From the NCBI GenBank assembly GCA_903899965.1, contig CAIULB010000029.1:1-64000 (forward strand): a DNA stretch of 64,000 nt, given 5' to 3'. The position numbers were made by a program, and so were the translations under genes. The notes beneath the pieces are model-generated. The model saw nothing but the letters and a program-made list of their open reading frames with translations, did not search any database and was not told where the DNA came from. This document shows, piece after piece, positions 58,212-64,000 of the stretch; within the stretch, counting starts at the first letter, position 1; each line of letters opens with the position of its first letter. This DNA comes from an uncultured Methylophilaceae bacterium (GTDB lineage Bacteria; Pseudomonadota; Gammaproteobacteria; Burkholderiales; Methylophilaceae).

Positions 58212-61200
58212 TGTTAAACGCAATTATTCAAGCCTCCATGCGTGGCCGCTTGCTGGTCATGCTTTTCGTTGCTGGGCTAGTCGGCGGCGGGCTTTATGCG
58301 GTTCAAAATCTACCGATTGATGCTTTCCCAGACGTTTCAAGCACGCAAGTCAAAATCATTATCAAATCACCAGGCCTCACCCCTGAAGAGATTGAAGCGC
58401 GCATTACGGCGCCAGTAGAAGTGGAAATGCTGGGGTTACCTAAGCAAACCATGCTTCGCGCTGTTGCAAAATACGGCCTGACTGACATCACTATCGACTT
58501 TGCCGATGGCACCGATATTTACTGGGCTCGTCAGCAAGTTTCAGAGCGGCTCAATAACGTGTGGGGCAATCTACCCAAAGACATTACTGGTGGCATTGCA
58601 CCGATGACCACGCCGCTAGGTGAAATGTTTATGTTCACCATTGAGGGGGGCAGCTTATCGCTAGAGGAACGACGTAGCTTGTTAGATTGGGTGATACGTC
58701 CGCAACTACGCAGCGTGGCTGGTGTAGCCGACGTGAACTCACTTGGTGGCTTGGTGCGTAGCTTTGAAATTACCCCAGATCTTGCTCGTATGTCAGCGCG
58801 CGGAATTACTTTAGACAACTTACAACAAGCCTTAGACCGCAACAACCGCAACGATGGCGCTGGGAGATTAAACGAAGGTGAAGAGTCACTTATCGTACGT
58901 GCCGAAGGTCGCTTTAATAATTTAGACGACGTCCGCAATACCGTAATCAAAGCCTCGGCTGGCAACCCGATTCGCATCAGCGATATCGCCAACGTGAATA
59001 TCGGCGCACTCACTAGATATGGCGCAGTAAGCCACAATGGCAAAGGCGAAGCGGTTGAAGGCTTGGTGCTTGGGCTGCGTGGCGCCAATGCAAGACAAGT
59101 GGTAGAAGGCGTGCGCGAACGCTTAGCCGAAATTCAGCCAACACTCCCTAAAGGTGTCACCACAGAAGTATTTTATGATCGTGGCAGTTTGGTTGACCGC
59201 GCCATTCATGGGGTATCAAAAGCGCTGATCGAGGCCATCGTGCTGGTTGTGATCTTACTGATTTTATTCTTAGGCAATCTACGCGCAGCGCTCACTGTCG
59301 CCTTTGCCCTTCCGCTCGCTGCTTTAGTTACGTTCATCCTAATGCGTAGCTTTGATTTATCTGCCAACTTAATGAGCTTGGGCGGGCTTTCAATTGCCAT
59401 CGGTATGTTGGTGGACGCGGCTGTAGTGGTAGTTGAAAACATCGCAGCGCATCTTGCCCAGCACGACCATCAAGCTGAAGAGTCCGCTTTAATTAAAGAC
59501 AAAGAATCTCCAAGCACCGAAAAGAAAACACGACTTGAGCTAATTACGTTTTCTGTGCAAGAAGTCGGTGTGCCAGTCACTGCAGGCATTCTGATTATCA
59601 TCACTGTATTCTTACCGTTACTTACATTGCAAGGTCTAGAAGGCAAACTATTTAGCCCTGTAGCGCTCACCATCGTGTTCGCACTTGCGGGTTCACTTGT
59701 ATTGTCACTTACTGCAATTCCAGTATTAGCTTCTTTGTTGCTTGGCAAGATGAAACATGAAGAGCCTTGGCTGGTTCGCAAAGCGCTGAGAATCTATGAG
59801 CCAGCACTTGCTTGGGCGCTTAACAATAGTCGCAAAGTATTTATTAGTGCGCTATTTGGGCTGTTAGCCACTGGCATCGTTTATACCCAAATTGGCAAAA
59901 TATTTATGCCCACCATGGATGAAGGCGACATTATTATCGGTACCGAAAAGCTACCATCAATTAACCTCAATCAAAGCTTACTTATTGATGGCAAACTTCA
60001 GCAGGCTATTTTGAGTCGTGTGCCAGAAGTGAAACAAGTTGTTTCAAGAGTCGGCTCAGATGAGCTTGGCTTAGATCCAATGGGCTTAAATCAAACCGAC
60101 CAATTTTTAATTCTAAACCCACGTGACACTTGGCGCTCGCCAGATAAAAATCTGCTTATCGACCGCTTGCGCGAAGTGATGCAAGACTTGCCTGGCATGG
60201 CTTATAGCTTTACACAGCCAATTGATATGCGGGTTAATGAGATGATTCTAGGCGTTCGCGGCGACTTAGCGATTAAGATTTTTGGTGGTGATTTAGATGT
60301 GCTTGACCAACATGCGCAACACATCAAAAAAATCCTTGAATCTATCCCCGGCAGCCAAGATGCTTACACGCCTCAAAATAGTGGCGTCCAATATTTACGG
60401 ATTGAAATAGACCGAATGGCGGCAGGCCGTTTAGGTTTCGACATCACGCAAATTGAAGATATTTTACGAGCGCACGTTGAAGGCAAAGTCTTGGGTATAG
60501 TGCAAGAAGGTCAGCGCCGCACGCCCTTGCTTTTAAGAGGCGAAGAGACTTTACGATTTTCACCTGCTGAGTTCGCTAATGTTCGCCTCACCTTACCTTC
60601 TGGCATAAGCGTACCCCTTTCAACGATTGCCAAGCTTGTACGTGCCGATGGCCCTGTCAAAATTGACCGTGAGCGCGCAGCCCGCATGGTAGTGGTCACC
60701 GTCAATGTGCGTGACCGTGACTTGGTAGGCTTTGTGGAAGAAGCAAAAAAACGCGTGAATGCCGAAGTGAAATTAGGCGAAGGCTATCATTTACTCTGGG
60801 GCGGTCAGTTCGAAAATCAACAGCGTGCAGCGCAACGTTTAGGAATTGTTGTACCGATTGCTTTGGGTTTGATTTTCTTACTGCTTTACACCACCTTCAA
60901 CTCCATCCGCCAAGCTGCACTTATTCTTTCTAATATTCCATTTGCGATGATAGGCGGCGTATTTGCTCTTTGGGTTTCTGGTGAGTATTTGTCTGTGCCC
61001 GCCTCGGTTGGCTTTATCGCCTTACTGGGGATTGCCGTGCTCAATGGCGTGGTGATGGTGAGCTACTTCAACCAACTCGCCAATGAAGGTATGGCGATTG
61101 CACAGGTGGTTATAGAAGGTGCAAAACGTAGACTCCGCCCTGTGCTAATGACTGCCAGCATCGCAGCCTTTGGCTTGGTTCCACTATTATTCGCAACCGG

Positions 61201-61324
61201 CCCAGGCTCTGAAATTCAACGCCCTTTGGCGATTGTGGTGATTGGCGGATTAGTGAGCTCGACACTACTCACGCTTATATTGCTGCCTATGCTGTATTTG
61301 CGTTTTGGGCAAAGTAAAAAGTAA
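58211..61324 (+). CDS. czcA: CzcA/CusA-family heavy-metal RND transporter
   Basis: This 1037-residue proton-driven metal exporter of the HME-RND family starts with RLLVMLFVAGLVGGGLYAVQ and DAFPDVSSTQVKIIIKSPGL. The membrane-relay motif reads SIAIGMLVDAAVVVVEN (Asp402, Glu409). The first Asp of the zinc/cobalt type (D-F-G) is Ala396 here, a form nearer CusA-type copper/silver pumps. The periplasmic part GLDPMGLNQTDQFLILNPRD looks more like Czc/Cnr proteins. The metal is therefore uncertain. An unusual Glu/Lys-rich cytoplasmic loop (about residues 418-440) sits after the relay helix. Confidence 0.92.
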   Translation: MLNAIIQASMRGRLLVMLFVAGLVGGGLYAVQNLPIDAFPDVSSTQVKIIIKSPGLTPEEIEARITAPVEVEMLGLPKQTMLRAVAKYGLTDITIDFADGTDIYWARQQVSERLNNVWGNLPKDITGGIAPMTTPLGEMFMFTIEGGSLSLEERRSLLDWVIRPQLRSVAGVADVNSLGGLVRSFEITPDLARMSARGITLDNLQQALDRNNRNDGAGRLNEGEESLIVRAEGRFNNLDDVRNTVIKASAGNPIRISDIANVNIGALTRYGAVSHNGKGEAVEGLVLGLRGANARQVVEGVRERLAEIQPTLPKGVTTEVFYDRGSLVDRAIHGVSKALIEAIVLVVILLILFLGNLRAALTVAFALPLAALVTFILMRSFDLSANLMSLGGLSIAIGMLVDAAVVVVENIAAHLAQHDHQAEESALIKDKESPSTEKKTRLELITFSVQEVGVPVTAGILIIITVFLPLLTLQGLEGKLFSPVALTIVFALAGSLVLSLTAIPVLASLLLGKMKHEEPWLVRKALRIYEPALAWALNNSRKVFISALFGLLATGIVYTQIGKIFMPTMDEGDIIIGTEKLPSINLNQSLLIDGKLQQAILSRVPEVKQVVSRVGSDELGLDPMGLNQTDQFLILNPRDTWRSPDKNLLIDRLREVMQDLPGMAYSFTQPIDMRVNEMILGVRGDLAIKIFGGDLDVLDQHAQHIKKILESIPGSQDAYTPQNSGVQYLRIEIDRMAAGRLGFDITQIEDILRAHVEGKVLGIVQEGQRRTPLLLRGEETLRFSPAEFANVRLTLPSGISVPLSTIAKLVRADGPVKIDRERAARMVVVTVNVRDRDLVGFVEEAKKRVNAEVKLGEGYHLLWGGQFENQQRAAQRLGIVVPIALGLIFLLLYTTFNSIRQAALILSNIPFAMIGGVFALWVSGEYLSVPASVGFIALLGIAVLNGVVMVSYFNQLANEGMAIAQVVIEGAKRRLRPVLMTASIAAFGLVPLLFATGPGSEIQRPLAIVVIGGLVSSTLLTLILLPMLYLRFGQSKK

Positions 61325-61330
61325 ACATCA

Positions 61331-61367
61331 AATTGGGATGACATGTTTTTGAGCATGCATCCCAATT
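61331..61367. repeat. Inverted repeat after czcA
   Basis: AATTGGGATG (61331-61340) and CATCCCAATT (61358-61367) are perfect 10-bp arms with a 17-nt loop containing a weak CATG/GCATG pairing. There is no T-run directly after it. It may be a transcript-end hairpin or a regulator site for the next gene. Confidence 0.55.
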
Positions 61368-61392
61368 CATGATGAATACCTCACAAATTCAG

Positions 61393-61398
61393 TATAAT
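61393..61398 (+). promoter_or_regulatory. Consensus -10 hexamer upstream of the PerM-like gene
   Basis: TATAAT predicts a start near 61405, 20 nt before the ATG. The -35 region is weak. Confidence 0.45.
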
Positions 61399-61424
61399 GA
61401 ATTTTCATTTGTCATGACCTCGCT

Positions 61425-62417
61425 ATGAACAAAATCAAACTCAGCAGTTTTATTGCCATCTCCGCACTCATCGGCATGGTGCTCATCTTACACATGGCGC
61501 CCACCCTACTCATCGGCATGCTCATTTATTTGCTCGCAAAAAGATTAGGCGACAAACTCAGCCTAAAGATGCCAGAAAAACCAGCGCGCTTAATTGCTGC
61601 TGTGTTAATTACCACCATTATTATTGGTGTGCTAACAAGCGTAGGCATGCTGTTATCAAAGACGATAGGCAATGAACAAAATCTAGCGGGCTTAGCCTCC
61701 AAACTTGGCGAGAGTGTTAATGACATTCGCAATGATTTGCCTCCAACCTTGCTCAGCTACTTGCCTGATAGCCTTCTCTCTCTAAATGGCTCCGTAAGCG
61801 ATTTAATTAAAGAGCACACACGTGAGCTCGGTGGCGCAGGTAAAGAAGGTTTGCATACTTTCGCGCATATTTTGATTGCGACCGTTGCTGCGCTATTGCT
61901 ATCAGTAGATTCATTTTCAACGCTAGCAAAAGCCCAACCTTTTGCCAAAGCCATGCGTGAGCGCATCCAGTTATTCGGTAAAGCGTTTGAAAATATCGTA
62001 TTTGCACAAATCAAAATATCAGCCATTAACACCCTGCTCACAGGCATTTTCTTATTGATTGTTCTGCCTCACTTTGACATCAAGTTACCCTATAACAAAA
62101 CCTTAGTTGTTGTTACTTTTTTTGCTGGCTTGCTCCCCGTCATTGGCAACCTTATTTCCAACACCATCATCACCGTCATTAGCATAGGCGTGTCGTTCAA
62201 AGTGGCAATTGCTGCTTTAGTGTTTTTGGTGGGCGTCCATAAACTTGAATATTTTATTAACGCTAAAATCGTTGGAAGCAAAATACATGCGGCCGCTTGG
62301 GAGCTTCTGCTTGCGCTTCTAGTCATGGAAACTTTATTTGGCATCACTGGCTTGCTAATCGCGCCCATCCTTTACGCATACATCAAATCTGAGCTATTAC
62401 TAGCCAAGCTGATTTAG
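61425..62417 (+). CDS. AI-2E/PerM family membrane protein
   Basis: This 330-residue protein of the UPF0118 (PerM/TqsA) family has several hydrophobic segments: two near the N-terminus (residues 8-40), one at about 60-78, then a soluble stretch with LGESVNDIRNDLPPTLLSYL, and a C-terminal block of helices. The C-terminal region contains NTLLTGIFLLIVLPHFDIKL, GLLPVIGNLISNTIITVI and HKLEYFINAKIVGSKIHAAA, the family signature. Family members export small molecules or ions, and the substrate here is unknown. It has its own -10 element. DUF455 begins 12 nt later. Confidence 0.88.
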   Translation: MNKIKLSSFIAISALIGMVLILHMAPTLLIGMLIYLLAKRLGDKLSLKMPEKPARLIAAVLITTIIIGVLTSVGMLLSKTIGNEQNLAGLASKLGESVNDIRNDLPPTLLSYLPDSLLSLNGSVSDLIKEHTRELGGAGKEGLHTFAHILIATVAALLLSVDSFSTLAKAQPFAKAMRERIQLFGKAFENIVFAQIKISAINTLLTGIFLLIVLPHFDIKLPYNKTLVVVTFFAGLLPVIGNLISNTIITVISIGVSFKVAIAALVFLVGVHKLEYFINAKIVGSKIHAAAWELLLALLVMETLFGITGLLIAPILYAYIKSELLLAKLI

Positions 62418-62429
62418 GAATTTTGCAAT

Positions 62430-63224
62430 ATGGAACTCCGCGCACAGGCACTGCATTGCCTTGCTCAAACTGATTACCTAGATAAAACCAAAGCCGTTGC
62501 AGAACTAGCTGAGGCTTGGGCATCTGGAAGATGTCGCCTTGATATAAGTGTTACATTCAAGGTGCCAGACAATATTCCTGGCCTACCAAGCAAACCTAAT
62601 TTAGTTTCGCCGAAAGATGTCGCGCGTCGCAACATGCGAACAACCGAAGGCCGTGCAATAATGATTCACGCGCTAGCCCATATTGAATTTAATGCGATTA
62701 ATTTAGCTTTAGATGCCGTTTGGCGGTTTGCGGATATGCCTAAAGACTATTACGCCGACTGGCTAAAAGTCGCAGCTGAAGAGGCTTATCATTTCACCTT
62801 ACTTAACGAGCACCTCATTAAACTAGGCTGCTCTTATGGTGACTTCCCCGCACATAACAGCTTGTGGGAAATGGCAACGAGAACCACGGATGATATCTTA
62901 GCGCGCATTGCTTTAGTGCCCCGCACCATGGAAGCGCGAGGGCTAGATGCATCACCAGCTTTACGCGCAAAAGTGGCGCAAGTAGGAGATTTAGAAGCCG
63001 CGGCAATTTTGGATATTATCCTACGTGATGAGATTGGCCACGTCGCAATAGGTAATCATTGGTTTAATTGGCTTTGTAAATCGCGTGATTTAGAGCCGAT
63101 TAGCACTTATGCCGCATTGGCTAAACAATATGAAGCACCAACCCCACGCAAACCTTTCAATCATCAAGCAAGGCTCGCTGCTGGCTTTACCGAACAAGAG
63201 CTTGCTTGGCTAGAGAATGCATAA
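62430..63224 (+). CDS. DUF455 ferritin-like protein
   Basis: This 264-residue protein is of the DUF455 family, whose fold is ferritin-like and related to the tRNA hydroxylase MiaE. The metal-ligand pattern can be seen as Glu and His residues on helices: MIHALAHIEFNAINLALDA, KVAAEEAYHFTLLNEHL and LRDEIGHVAIGNHWFNWL. These give the E-x2-H-type pairs of a di-iron centre. No substrate is known. It is coupled to a SUV3-type helicase gene by an 8-nt overlap. Confidence 0.88.
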   Translation: MELRAQALHCLAQTDYLDKTKAVAELAEAWASGRCRLDISVTFKVPDNIPGLPSKPNLVSPKDVARRNMRTTEGRAIMIHALAHIEFNAINLALDAVWRFADMPKDYYADWLKVAAEEAYHFTLLNEHLIKLGCSYGDFPAHNSLWEMATRTTDDILARIALVPRTMEARGLDASPALRAKVAQVGDLEAAAILDIILRDEIGHVAIGNHWFNWLCKSRDLEPISTYAALAKQYEAPTPRKPFNHQARLAAGFTEQELAWLENA

Positions 63225-64000
63225 AAAACTCACCAGCTCATTAGCACTGCATGAGTTTCCCAATAGCTACCAAGTGGCGCGTAACTTAAATCGTCAGATC
63301 CACTTCCACTTAGGCCCTACCAACTCCGGTAAAACTTACCAAGCCCTACTCAAACTACAAGCCGCTGAGTCAGGCGTATACCTTGCCCCACTTCGCTTGT
63401 TAGCGATGGAAATTCGAGACAGACTCATGGAAGCAAGCGTGCCTTGCAATTTGATTACAGGTGAAGAGCGCCAACTGATTCCTGGCGCCAAACATACAGC
63501 TTGCACAGTGGAAATGATGAATCCAAATCAAGCGGTGGATGTCGCGATTATTGATGAAATTCAAATGCTACAAGACGAAGCACGTGGTTATGCTTGGACG
63601 TCAGCACTCATCGGCGCACCAGCAAAAGAGGTTTTTGTATGCGGAGCCAATAGCGTAACTACGCCATGCATAAGAGCGATTGAAGCATTGGGCGAAAAAT
63701 ACGACATTACGCATTTAGAACGCAAAACACCCTTATTGCTTGAACATGAGGGCCTCAGCGGCAGGAAATATAATCGTGCCAATCTCAAAGGAAAATTACA
63801 AAAAGGTGATGCCGTGATTGCATTTACTCGTAAAGATGTACTGACTTTAAGTGCGAGATTTCGTCAATGGGGGCACGGCGTAGCTTCGATCTATGGCGCA
63901 CTATCCCCCGAAGTAAGACGCACAGAATCCAGGCGTTTCTGCGAAGGGGATGCTGACATTTTAGTCGCAACCGACGCTATCGGAATGGGTCTAAATTTAC
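63217..64000 (+). CDS. SUV3-type ATP-dependent RNA helicase (5' part only)
   Basis: The frame opens with ATG at 63217, overlapping the DUF455 stop by 8 nt, and stays open to the window edge (261 codons). It has the Walker A motif GPTNSGKT at residues 33-40, APLRLLAMEIRDRL, the DEIQ Walker B at 113-116, CGANS, and motif VI-side ILVATDAIGMGLNL at the end of the window. These are typical of SUV3-like helicases of mitochondria and some proteobacteria. The C-terminal domains are missing because the window stops. The role in RNA turnover is by family analogy. Confidence 0.87.
   Translation, partial: MHKKLTSSLALHEFPNSYQVARNLNRQIHFHLGPTNSGKTYQALLKLQAAESGVYLAPLRLLAMEIRDRLMEASVPCNLITGEERQLIPGAKHTACTVEMMNPNQAVDVAIIDEIQMLQDEARGYAWTSALIGAPAKEVFVCGANSVTTPCIRAIEALGEKYDITHLERKTPLLLEHEGLSGRKYNRANLKGKLQKGDAVIAFTRKDVLTLSARFRQWGHGVASIYGALSPEVRRTESRRFCEGDADILVATDAIGMGLNL

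Overview
The window looks like chromosomal DNA of a methylotrophic betaproteobacterium of the family Methylophilaceae, most like Methylotenera. This rests on remembered protein and gene-order resemblance, not on a search. Points in favour are the betaproteobacterial gene blocks (amgK-murU-pepP-ubiH beside lptD-surA-pdxA-rsmA; xseB-ispA-dxs-folE2; ilvB-ilvN-ilvC-psd), a periplasmic MxaD-like protein beside a YVTN beta-propeller, and moderately AT-rich DNA. Almost all of the window is densely packed housekeeping sequence, with many 1-17 nt gene overlaps and bidirectional terminators between convergent genes.

Layout. 1-3.8 kb: yqgE-ruvX-pyrR-pyrB-pyrC', where the last gene has lost the dihydroorotase metal-binding histidines. 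3.8-9.7 kb (minus): an outer membrane lipoprotein, an adaptor and an RND pump forming a tripartite exporter. 9.8-17.4 kb: yggS, proC, yggT, rng, maf, a Nudix gene, mnmA, a GST and nadC. 17.5-21.9 kb: branched-chain amino acid synthesis (ilvB, ilvN, ilvC), then psd. 21.9-24.3 kb: rppH, the beta-propeller and the MxaD-like protein. 24.3-29 kb: an esterase, xseB, isoprenoid genes ispA and dxs, and folE2. 29-39.8 kb: an MFS transporter, aroC, rluE, icd, a cold shock gene, dsbC, two ubiquinone hydroxylases, pepP and the murU/amgK peptidoglycan-recycling pair. 39.9-46.3 kb: lptD, surA, pdxA, rsmA and adk.

46.4-49.2 kb is the only clearly accessory segment. A small element of about 2.7 kb sits inside a tRNA-Met(CAT) gene. 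The native promoter and the tRNA 5' half (39 bp) stand at the left end and a complete tRNA-Met at the right end, so the element supplied a new 5' half. Inside are an integrase N-terminus fused in frame to a DUF2846-like domain, a DUF1003 membrane protein gene, a frameshifted DUF2127 gene, short repeats near both ends and a longer imperfect direct repeat.

49.3-53.5 kb is an oxygen-response cluster: ompW, hemN, an FNR-type regulator with all four Fe-S cysteines, and a radical SAM gene 3 nt behind it. FNR-box sequences lie upstream of both ompW and hemN, each centred 41.5 bp from a start site predicted from a -10 hexamer. 53.5-64 kb: gnd, a CzcCBA-type metal efflux operon preceded by a small His-containing membrane protein, a PerM-like protein, a DUF455 ferritin-like protein, and the 5' part of a SUV3-type helicase gene that runs off the window.

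The best candidates for something undescribed are the tRNA-embedded element with its reversed (5'-half) architecture and chimeric reading frame, and the paired FNR regulation. No CRISPR array, rRNA gene or insertion sequence transposase was seen.
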